NCBI GenBank assembly: GCA_028711355.1
Contig: JAQTSL010000001.1
Coordinates: 1-40,345, forward strand
Direction of reading: 5' to 3'
Origin: Rhodoferax sp.
Lineage (GTDB): Bacteria > Pseudomonadota > Gammaproteobacteria > Burkholderiales > Burkholderiaceae_C
Length of the DNA stretch: 40,345 nucleotides
A program made the position numbers and the translations under genes. This document shows positions 33,996 through 40,345 of this stretch, piece by piece; positions within the stretch are counted from its first letter, which is position 1, and each line of letters begins with the position of its first letter. The notes below the pieces were generated by a model that was not told where the DNA came from, searched no databases, and worked only from the letters and a program-made list of their open reading frames with translations.

Positions 33996-34030
33996 CGTCG
34001 AAGTGGCGACGCGCTGAACCATTTTATTGA

Positions 34031-34076
34031 TAAAAAAAGCTTTTAGCCATTATGAAATAAGCGTTAAAAGCTACTT
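34031..34076 (-). terminator. Repeat-derived terminator-like hairpin between the ABC operon and brnTA
   Basis: AGCTTTTA (34038-34045) pairs with TAAAAGCT (34065-34072). On the minus strand the hairpin is followed by seven T residues, suiting a terminator for brnTA. Its sequence is also a member of the short repeat family seen at 35024-35069 and, in coding DNA, at 2553 and 30690. Confidence 0.5.
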
Positions 34077-34116
34077 AAACAATAGCGTCCTCAGCCGATT
34101 CAATCGATACGGCAGT

Positions 34117-34461
34117 TCATACCGCTGAGCGCGTACGCAGCCAGTCTCGCATGGCCGCATTCACTCGCGTCTGCCAGCCTTTGCCGCTGGCCTTCAGCGC
34201 GGCAAGCACATCCGCGTCAAAACGGATGGTGGTGGGCACCTTGAGCGGCTTGTCTTTGGGGCCGCGCTGGCGCATGGCGCACAGTTGGGCGTACACCTCG
34301 GGCGAAAAGAACTCACTGGCGGGCTTGGCGCGGGCAAACCACGCGTCGTCAAGTTCAAAAGTATCCGGGTCGGCTGCAATGCCGGCGTTGATCTGGGCTT
34401 CTTCTTCTGGTGTGGGCATGATGATGATGCGCCCAGAACGAGTTTTAATGGTTTCTTGCAT
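34117..34461 (-). CDS. brnA: BrnA-type antitoxin
   Basis: The 114-residue protein has the BrnA layout: a variable N-terminus with PTPEEEAQINAGIAADPD, then DDAWFARAKPASEFF, and a C-terminal ribbon-helix-helix region KVPTTIRFDADVLAALKASGKGWQTRVNAAMRDWL. It neutralises BrnT and represses the operon. It overlaps brnT by 17 bp and follows it, the standard toxin-first order. Confidence 0.88.
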   Translation of the reverse strand: MQETIKTRSGRIIIMPTPEEEAQINAGIAADPDTFELDDAWFARAKPASEFFSPEVYAQLCAMRQRGPKDKPLKVPTTIRFDADVLAALKASGKGWQTRVNAAMRDWLRTRSAV

Positions 34462-34714
34462 AACGTTTTACCTCTCGTGGATTGGCTTTTCTGAGACTGA
34501 TCAGACGGATTTTGGTTTCACGGAAACAAAAAATCAGCACATGCACGCGCTGAGCAATCAGCCCCGTCGCAACAAACCGTGTCTCGCTGTAGCTTCGACG
34601 GGAATCCTGCTCTATCTGGGCAGTTCCCCAATCAAAACTCTCCGCCAACTCAAACCACACCAGATGCTTGGTGACGTTTTCAGCCAGTTTTTTCGGATCA
34701 TGTTCGTAGCGCAT
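34445..34714 (-). CDS. brnT: BrnT-type ribonuclease toxin
   Basis: The 89-residue protein matches BrnT: YEHDPKKLAENVTKHLVWFELAESF, then RRSYSETRFVATGLIAQRVHVLIF and the final IRLISLRKANPREVKRYA. BrnT is a RelE-fold RNA-cleaving toxin. The promoter appears to sit within 25 bp of the start codon. Confidence 0.9.
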   Translation of the reverse strand: MRYEHDPKKLAENVTKHLVWFELAESFDWGTAQIEQDSRRSYSETRFVATGLIAQRVHVLIFCFRETKIRLISLRKANPREVKRYARNH

Positions 34715-34720
34715 ATTGTT

Positions 34721-34736
34721 ATTGTATTAACGTTAA
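34721..34736 (-). promoter_or_regulatory. Candidate brnTA promoter and operator
   Basis: On the minus strand, palindrome TTAACGTTAA (34736-34727) is followed directly by TACAAT (34726-34721), a good -10 match, ending seven bases before the brnT ATG. Transcription would start almost at the start codon. The palindrome is where BrnA could bind. Confidence 0.4.
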
Positions 34737-34819
34737 GGCAACCCCGCAGCCTGCACCGACTCCTGTTCGCGCACCGAGTCGGGAAAAACGCCGTCAACAC
34801 GCAATCAGCAGCACTGAAA

Positions 34820-34919
34820 TAGTTCTTACGAACTACGCCACAAGCCCCCCGATAGTTCGACAAACCCGCTTGAACTGTACTTCAGAGGGATACCGCCCAA
34901 GGCGCGCCAAACCTACAGT
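34820..34919 (+). promoter_or_regulatory. Promoter/operator block upstream of the second narG
   Basis: TAGTTCT-TA-CGAACTA (34820-34835), N17, TAGTTC (34853-34858), CTTCAGAG (34880-34887) and AACCTACAGT (34910-34919) repeat the narK1 promoter blocks at 26311-26410 with identical spacing (constant offset of 8509). TACAGT could be a -10 element, leaving a leader of about 165 bases before narG. This and the repeat at 35024 account for most of the 378-bp gap between brnT and narG. Confidence 0.6.
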
Positions 34920-35023
34920 AATGGCACACCACAACGGCGCCATGCAACACAGAAATGTACAAGGCAGACGATGCAAACAAGCGTGTCATTCAACGCTAAA
35001 AAACTCTTCTGATGCTTCATTTT

Positions 35024-35069
35024 AAATAGCTTATTGCGGTTGAATGATAAGGGCTAGAGCCCGTTTTGT
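35024..35069 (+). repeat. Short interspersed repeat in the narG leader
   Basis: AAATAGCTTATTGCGG...AAGGGCTAGAGCCC aligns without gaps to the minus-strand sequence at 34031-34076 (about two thirds identical) and to the norD segment at 2553-2608. It sits 24 bases before the narG start codon. Confidence 0.5.
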
Positions 35070-35092
35070 TACAAATTTTCAAGAGGACACCC

Positions 35093-38000
35093 ATGAGCCA
35101 CTTTCTTGACCGACTCACTTATTTCTCGCAACCCAGGGAATCTTTCTCTGGCGAACACGGCATCACCACCGGCGAGGACCGCACCTGGGAAGATGCCTAC
35201 CGCGACCGCTGGGCGCACGACAAAATTGTGCGCAGCACGCACGGCGTGAACTGCACCGGCTCTTGCAGCTGGAAGATTTACGTCAAAGGCGGCATCGTCA
35301 CCTGGGAAACCCAGCAAACCGACTACCCACGCACGCGCTGGGACATGCCCAACCACGAGCCGCGCGGCTGCGCCCGCGGTGCCAGCTATAGCTGGTATTT
35401 GTACAGCGCCAACCGCGTCAAATACCCGATGGTGCGCGGCGGTTTGCTCAAGCTCTGGCGCGAGGCGCGCCTGCGCCAAGCGCCAGTAGAAGCCTGGGGC
35501 AGCATTGCACTCGACGAGGCTAAGCGCAAAAGCTACCAGACCCAGCGCGGCATGGGCGGCTTTGTGCGCTCCAGCTGGGACGAGGTCAACGAAATGGTGG
35601 CCGCAGCCAACGTCTTCACCATCAAGCAATATGGCCCCGATCGCATCATCGGCTTCTCGCCCATTCCGGCCATGTCCATGGTCAGCTACGCCGCTGGCGC
35701 ACGCTATCTGGGCCTGATTGGCGGCGTGCCGCTGAGTTTTTACGACTGGTACTGCGACCTGCCCCCGGCCAGCCCGCAAATCTGGGGCGAGCAGACCGAC
35801 GTACCCGAGTCGGCCGACTGGTACAACTCGTCATACATCATCGCCTGGGGCTCCAACGTGCCGCAAACGCGCACGCCGGATGCGCACTTTTTCACCGAGG
35901 TGCGCTACAAAGGCACCAAAACGGTGGCCGTGACACCCGACTACTCTGAAGTGGCCAAACTCTCCGACATCTGGATGAAGCCCAAGCAGGGGACGGATGC
36001 CGCTGTGGCCATGGCCATGGGGCACGTGATTCTGAAAGACTTTTACTTCCCCGAGCACGGCCAGCGCAGCGCCTACTTTGACAACTACGTGCGCCGCTAC
36101 ACCGACATGCCCATGTTGGTCATGCTCAAAGAAAAAGTCTTGCCCAATGGCGAAACGGTCATGGTGCCAGACCGCTACGTGCGCGCCTCGGACTTCAATG
36201 GCAAGCTCGGTGCCGCCAACAACCCCGAGTGGAAAACCGTCGCGCTGGACATGAGCGGCAAAGTGGTGCTGCCCAACGGTGCGATTGGTTTCCGCTGGGG
36301 CGCAGATGGCCGTGCCGACCAGGGCCAATGGAACCTGGAAGCCAAAGAAGCACGCCATGGCGCAGAGGTCAAACTCAAGCTCACCGTGCTCGAAGGCGAT
36401 GCGCCCAGCAGCGAAACGGCCAAAGTGGGCTTTCCGTACTTTGGCGGCATTGTGTCTGAGCACTTTCCCAACAACGCCACCGGCGATGCCGCCAACAACG
36501 TGCTGGTGCGTACCGTACCGGTGCAACGCATCTCGCTGGGCAAAGAAGGTGAGCAACGCGAAGCGCTGGTCGCCACCGTGTTCGACCTGCAAGTGGCCAA
36601 CTACGGCGTAGCGCGTGGCCTGCCGGGCGAAATGGCAGCCATTGACTTCAACGACGACACGCCTTACACCCCCGCATGGCAAGAGCGCATCACCGGCACG
36701 CCGCGCGAGCAACTCATCACCGTGGCACGCCAGTTTGCCGAAAACGCCGACAAGTCACACGGCAAGTCGATGGTCATCATTGGTGCGGCCATGAACCACT
36801 GGTTCCATGCCGACATGAACTACCGTGGTGTCATCAACATGCTGATGCTGTGCGGTTGTATTGGCCAGAGTGGTGGCGGCTGGGCGCACTATGTGGGCCA
36901 GGAAAAGCTGCGCCCGCAAACCGGCTGGACGGCGCTGGCCTTTGCGCTGGACTGGATTCGCCCGCCCCGGCAAATGAACGGCACCAGCTTTTTCTATGCC
37001 CACACCGACCAGTGGCGTTATGAGACCGTGGGCGTGGATGAAATCTTGTCCCCATTAGCCGACAAAGCCAAGTTTGGCGGCAGCATGATTGACTACAACG
37101 TGCGTGCCGAGCGCATGGGCTGGCTGCCCAGCGCACCGCAGCTCAAAACCAACCCGCTTGAGGTGGTACGCGCTGCCGAAGCCGCCCACATGGAGCCCAA
37201 AGACTATCTGGTCAAGGGCTTGAAGGACGGCAGCCAGGTCATGAGCTGCGAAGACCCGGATCACCCCAACAACTGGCCGCGCAACCTGTTCGTCTGGCGC
37301 AGCAACATTCTGGGCTCCAGCGGCAAGGGGCACGAGTACTTTTTGAAGCACCTGCTGGGCACCAAAAATGGCGTGCAAGGCAAAGACCTGGGTTCTGAAG
37401 AGGGTCGCCCAAAAGAAGTGGTCTGGCATGACCAAGCGCCAGAGGGCAAGCTCGACCTGGTGGTCACGCTGGACTTTCGCATGAGCACCACCTGCCTGTA
37501 CTCTGACATCGTGCTGCCATCGGCCACCTGGTACGAAAAGAACGACATGAACACCAGCGACATGCATCCGTTCATTCACCCCCTGTCCGCTGCGGTGGAT
37601 CCGGCCTGGCAATCGCGCAGCGACTGGGAAATCTACAATGGCTTTGCCAAGAAGTTCAGTGAGCTGTGCGTCGGCCACCTGGGAGTTGAAAAAGACCTGG
37701 TGCTTACGCCCATCATGCACGACAGCCCGGCCGAACTGGCGCAACCGTTTGGCGTGCAAGAGTGGAAAAAGGGCGAGATTGAGCTGATTCCAGGCAAAAC
37801 CGCGCCCAGCTTTGCTGTGGTGGAGCGCGACTATCCCAACGTGTACAAGCGTTTCACGGCTGTCGGCCCGCTGATGAACAAGGTGGGCAACGGTGGCAAG
37901 GGCATCAGTTGGGACACCAAGATTGAAGTCACGCAGCTCGGCCAGCTCAATGGCTTGGTCACAGAGGCGGGCGTGACCTGCGGCATGCCCAAGATTGAGA

Positions 38001-38884
38001 GCGACATCGATGCCTGTGAAGTGATTTTGCAGTTGGCTCCGGAAACCAATGGCCACGTGGCGGTGAAAGCCTGGGAAGCCTTGGGCAAACAAACCGGGCT
38101 CGACCACACCCACCTGGCGATTCACCGCGAAGACGAAAAAATCCGTTTCCGCGATATCCAGGCGCAGCCGCGCAAGATCATCAGCTCGCCCACCTGGAGC
38201 GGCATCGAGAGTGAAACCGTGTCGTACAACGCCGGTTACACCAACGTGCACGAAATGATCCCATGGCGCACCCTGACCGGGCGTCAGCAGTTCTATATGG
38301 ATCACCCGTGGATGACGGCGTTTGGTGAAGGCTTTACCAGCTACCGCCCACCGGTGGACTTGAAGACCACCCACGCCATGCAAGACCGCAAGCCCAATGG
38401 CAACAAAGAGATTGCGCTGAACTTCATCACGCCGCACCAAAAGTGGGGCATTCACAGCACCTACAGCGACAACCTGCATATGTTGACCCTGAGCCGTGGC
38501 GGCCCGATTGTCTGGATCAGTGAAGACGACGCCAAAGCAGCGGGCATTGTTGACAACGACTGGATTGAGCTGTTTAACCTGAACGGTGCCCTGGTAGCGC
38601 GTGCCGTGGTCAGCCAGCGCGTGCCGGGCGGCATGTGCCTGATGTACCACGCGCAGGAAAAACTGGTCAACATGCCCGGCTCGGAGATCACCGGGGGGCG
38701 TGGCGGCATCCACAACTCGGTCACCCGCATCGTGCTGAAACCGACCCACATGATTGGCGGCTACGCGCAGTTCAGCTACGGCTTCAACTACTACGGCACC
38801 ATTGGCACCAACCGCGACGAGTTTGTGGTGCTGCGCAAGATGAACAAGGTGGACTGGCTCGATGACGAAGGGAGCGCGGCATGA
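35093..38884 (+). CDS. narG: NarG, catalytic molybdenum subunit of nitrate reductase, E. coli type (second system)
   Basis: The 1263-residue protein is colinear with E. coli NarG (start MSHFLDRLTYFSQPRESF). FS0 ligands are H50, C54, C58 (HGVNCTGSC) and C93. The Asp in DWYCDLPPASPQ (residue 222) is the expected Mo ligand. Cytoplasmic, reducing nitrate with quinol electrons via NarH and NarI. ATG 35093 has GAGGA upstream. It differs clearly from the 1205-residue NarG at 12360-15977. The last codons give WLDDEGSAA, and its stop overlaps an ATG (ATGA) that opens a short unexplained frame instead of narH. Confidence 0.97.
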   Translation: MSHFLDRLTYFSQPRESFSGEHGITTGEDRTWEDAYRDRWAHDKIVRSTHGVNCTGSCSWKIYVKGGIVTWETQQTDYPRTRWDMPNHEPRGCARGASYSWYLYSANRVKYPMVRGGLLKLWREARLRQAPVEAWGSIALDEAKRKSYQTQRGMGGFVRSSWDEVNEMVAAANVFTIKQYGPDRIIGFSPIPAMSMVSYAAGARYLGLIGGVPLSFYDWYCDLPPASPQIWGEQTDVPESADWYNSSYIIAWGSNVPQTRTPDAHFFTEVRYKGTKTVAVTPDYSEVAKLSDIWMKPKQGTDAAVAMAMGHVILKDFYFPEHGQRSAYFDNYVRRYTDMPMLVMLKEKVLPNGETVMVPDRYVRASDFNGKLGAANNPEWKTVALDMSGKVVLPNGAIGFRWGADGRADQGQWNLEAKEARHGAEVKLKLTVLEGDAPSSETAKVGFPYFGGIVSEHFPNNATGDAANNVLVRTVPVQRISLGKEGEQREALVATVFDLQVANYGVARGLPGEMAAIDFNDDTPYTPAWQERITGTPREQLITVARQFAENADKSHGKSMVIIGAAMNHWFHADMNYRGVINMLMLCGCIGQSGGGWAHYVGQEKLRPQTGWTALAFALDWIRPPRQMNGTSFFYAHTDQWRYETVGVDEILSPLADKAKFGGSMIDYNVRAERMGWLPSAPQLKTNPLEVVRAAEAAHMEPKDYLVKGLKDGSQVMSCEDPDHPNNWPRNLFVWRSNILGSSGKGHEYFLKHLLGTKNGVQGKDLGSEEGRPKEVVWHDQAPEGKLDLVVTLDFRMSTTCLYSDIVLPSATWYEKNDMNTSDMHPFIHPLSAAVDPAWQSRSDWEIYNGFAKKFSELCVGHLGVEKDLVLTPIMHDSPAELAQPFGVQEWKKGEIELIPGKTAPSFAVVERDYPNVYKRFTAVGPLMNKVGNGGKGISWDTKIEVTQLGQLNGLVTEAGVTCGMPKIESDIDACEVILQLAPETNGHVAVKAWEALGKQTGLDHTHLAIHREDEKIRFRDIQAQPRKIISSPTWSGIESETVSYNAGYTNVHEMIPWRTLTGRQQFYMDHPWMTAFGEGFTSYRPPVDLKTTHAMQDRKPNGNKEIALNFITPHQKWGIHSTYSDNLHMLTLSRGGPIVWISEDDAKAAGIVDNDWIELFNLNGALVARAVVSQRVPGGMCLMYHAQEKLVNMPGSEITGGRGGIHNSVTRIVLKPTHMIGGYAQFSYGFNYYGTIGTNRDEFVVLRKMNKVDWLDDEGSAA

Positions 38885-39094
38885 ATCTGGCTGCGTTATT
38901 TCCAGCTCCTCAGGCGCTGACCCGCAGCGCACGTCGGGTATCCGACTCCGCGAATGTCCCCCGGTTTGGGCAGAGCTCAAACCTCCTCCTTTATTTCGCT
39001 ACGTCAGACACCCAACGCACGCTGCTAAGCGTTATCGGGGATATCTCGTGGTTAAGGAGTTCAACAGTTTTGGTGAATGAAAGAGAGATTTGAA
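38885..39094 (+). other. Unexplained 210-bp spacer between narG and narH
   Basis: narG and narH normally abut or overlap; here about 210 bp separate them. A frame opening at ATG 38881 overlaps the narG stop and runs 70 codons to a TGA one base before the narH start. Its product resembles nothing I know and has no clear domain. The DNA includes GTCGG-GTAT-CCGAC, a small hairpin. It may be a decayed or miniature insertion that kept translation coupled. Confidence 0.4.
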
Positions 39095-40345
39095 ATGAAA
39101 ATTCGCGCACAAATCGGCATGGTGCTCAACCTGGACAAGTGCATTGGTTGCCACACTTGCTCGGTCACCTGCAAAAACGTCTGGACCAGCCGCCCCGGCA
39201 TGGAATACGCCTGGTTCAACAACGTCGAAACCAAGCCCGGCATTGGTTACCCCAAAGAATGGGAAAACCAGGATAAGTGGAACGGTGGCTGGGTTCGCAA
39301 GAGCAACGGCGCCATCGAGCCACGCCAGGGCGCCAAGTGGAAGCTGTTGATGAAAATCTTCGCCAACCCCAACTTGCCGCAAATCGACGACTACTACGAA
39401 CCCTTCACCTTTGACTACGCACACCTGCAGAGCGCCCCGGCCGGCAACAACGTGCCCACGGCGCGCCCGCGCAGCCTGATCACCGGGCAACGCATGGAAA
39501 AAATTGAATGGGGCCCGAACTGGGAAGAAATTCTGGGTGGCGAATTCGCCAAGCGCAGCAAAGACAAAAACTTTGATGACATCCAGAAAGACATCTACGG
39601 CCAGTTTGAAAACACCTTCATGATGTACTTGCCGCGCCTGTGCGAACACTGCCTGAACCCGGCGTGTGTGGCATCGTGCCCGTCGGGCAGCATCTACAAG
39701 CGCGAAGAAGACGGCATTGTGCTGATTGACCAGGACAAATGCCGTGGCTGGCGCATGTGCATCAGCGGCTGCCCGTACAAAAAGATTTACTACAACTGGA
39801 AGAGCGGCAAGGCCGAAAAGTGCATCTTCTGCTACCCGCGCATTGAAGCCGGTATGCCCACCGTGTGCTCTGAGACCTGCGTCGGGCGCATCCGCTACCT
39901 GGGCGTGCTGCTGTACGACGCCGACCGCATTCAAGAGGCCGCTAGCGTCGAACGCGACCGCGACTTGTACGGCGCGCAACTGGACATCTTCTTGAACCCG
40001 AACGATCCCAAGGTGATCGAGCAAGCGCGCATTGACGGCATCCCCGACAAGTGGATGGATGCCGCGCGCAACAGCCCGGTGTACAAAATGGCCGTACAGT
40101 GGAAGGTGGCGCTGCCCTTGCACCCCGAATACCGCACGCTGCCCATGGTCTGGTATGTGCCACCGCTCTCGCCCATCAGTGCCGCTGCCAATGCGGGACA
40201 GATTGGTACCAACGGTGTCATTCCCGATGTGAAACAGTTGCGCATTCCGGTCAAGTACCTGGCCAATCTGCTGACCGCCGGTGACACCCTGCCGGTGGAG
40301 CGTGCGCTGGAACGGATGCTGGCCATGCGCGCCTACCAGCGCGGC
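39095..40345 (+). CDS. narH: NarH, Fe-S subunit of nitrate reductase (second system), cut by the window end
   Basis: The first 417 codons are visible. The first cluster cysteines are C16, C19, C22 and C26 (CIGCHTCSVTC); further groups are CEHCLNPACVASCP, CRGWRMCISGCPYKK (with the NarH Trp) and CIFCYPR...CSETCVGR. It carries electrons from NarI to NarG. ATG 39095 has AGAGAG upstream. narJ and narI presumably follow outside the window. It is similar to, but clearly distinct from, the NarH at 10785-12338. Confidence 0.96.
   Translation, partial: MKIRAQIGMVLNLDKCIGCHTCSVTCKNVWTSRPGMEYAWFNNVETKPGIGYPKEWENQDKWNGGWVRKSNGAIEPRQGAKWKLLMKIFANPNLPQIDDYYEPFTFDYAHLQSAPAGNNVPTARPRSLITGQRMEKIEWGPNWEEILGGEFAKRSKDKNFDDIQKDIYGQFENTFMMYLPRLCEHCLNPACVASCPSGSIYKREEDGIVLIDQDKCRGWRMCISGCPYKKIYYNWKSGKAEKCIFCYPRIEAGMPTVCSETCVGRIRYLGVLLYDADRIQEAASVERDRDLYGAQLDIFLNPNDPKVIEQARIDGIPDKWMDAARNSPVYKMAVQWKVALPLHPEYRTLPMVWYVPPLSPISAAANAGQIGTNGVIPDVKQLRIPVKYLANLLTAGDTLPVERALERMLAMRAYQRG

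Noticed and set aside
35051..35068. GGGCTAGAGCCC followed by GTTTTG as a terminator in the narG leader
   Set aside because: The stem is only 4-5 bp with a 2-4 base loop and the T-run is short; better explained as part of the short repeat at 35024-35069.
37055..38980. Long open frame (641 codons) opposite the second narG
   Set aside because: Mirror frame of a highly conserved NarG; composition artefact with no recognisable domain.
1..40345. CRISPR arrays, tRNA or rRNA genes and intact insertion sequences
   Set aside because: I looked for regularly spaced repeats, cloverleaf-type segments and transposase-like frames and saw none that hold up.

Overview
The window looks like part of a Burkholderiales (Comamonadaceae, probably Rhodoferax-like) chromosome. 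This is inferred from protein resemblance recalled from that family, the GC-rich coding sequence, and short AT-rich interspersed repeats of a kind I recall from Comamonadaceae genomes; no database was searched. Nearly everything here serves anaerobic nitrogen-oxide respiration: NO reduction, two respiratory nitrate reductases, nitrate/nitrite transport, and their sensors and regulators. I see no tRNA, rRNA, CRISPR array or intact insertion sequence.

Layout. (1) 1-800: the 3' end of ccoG and a DUF3079 gene on the + strand. (2) 806-6645, minus strand: a nor operon reading DUF2249 gene, norC, norB, norQ, a NapH/CcoG-like Fe-S membrane protein, norD. A perfect 13-bp-arm palindrome resembling an NsrR operator lies just upstream. 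(3) 6803-7913, minus strand: a Dnr/FNR-type regulator behind a conserved small protein. (4) 8052-20448, minus strand: a long operon uspA, narK1-type, narK2-type, cytochrome c (narC-like), narG, narH, narJ, narI, hemerythrin-domain gene, cytochrome c. The NarG resembles the Thermus narCGHJI type rather than the E. coli type. (5) 20747-23277, + strand: narX-narL. (6) 23582-26266, + strand: small cytochrome c, a receiver-only NarL relative, a nitroreductase-family protein, and a MoaA homologue that has lost all three radical-SAM cysteines. (7) 26440-29343: a second narK1-narK2 pair. (8) 29400-34714: an interposed block made of a RelE-type toxin-antitoxin pair, a TetR regulator, a HlyD-FtsX-ATPase export system and a BrnTA toxin-antitoxin pair. 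(9) 35093-40345: a second, E. coli-type narG and the start of narH, cut by the window edge.

How it works together. NarK proteins import nitrate and export nitrite. The two Nar enzymes reduce nitrate with quinol electrons. NorCB removes NO, helped by NorQ and NorD. NarXL senses nitrate/nitrite, and the Dnr-like regulator and an NsrR-like operator respond to NO. Hemerythrin and DUF2249 proteins are common companions of NO metabolism.

The non-coding DNA is the most unusual part. The uspA promoter and the promoter of the small-cytochrome cassette are paralogous: each has a 7-2-7 NarL-type site exactly 57 bp upstream of a shared 19-bp core. Independently, the second narK1 and the second narG share an ungapped block of about 100 bp containing TAGTTC-N4-GAACTA, N17, TAGTTC. 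This suggests that the narK-narG operon was split by the export/toxin-antitoxin block while narG kept or acquired a matching promoter. The MoaA-like protein without radical-SAM cysteines is the strongest candidate for an undescribed function.
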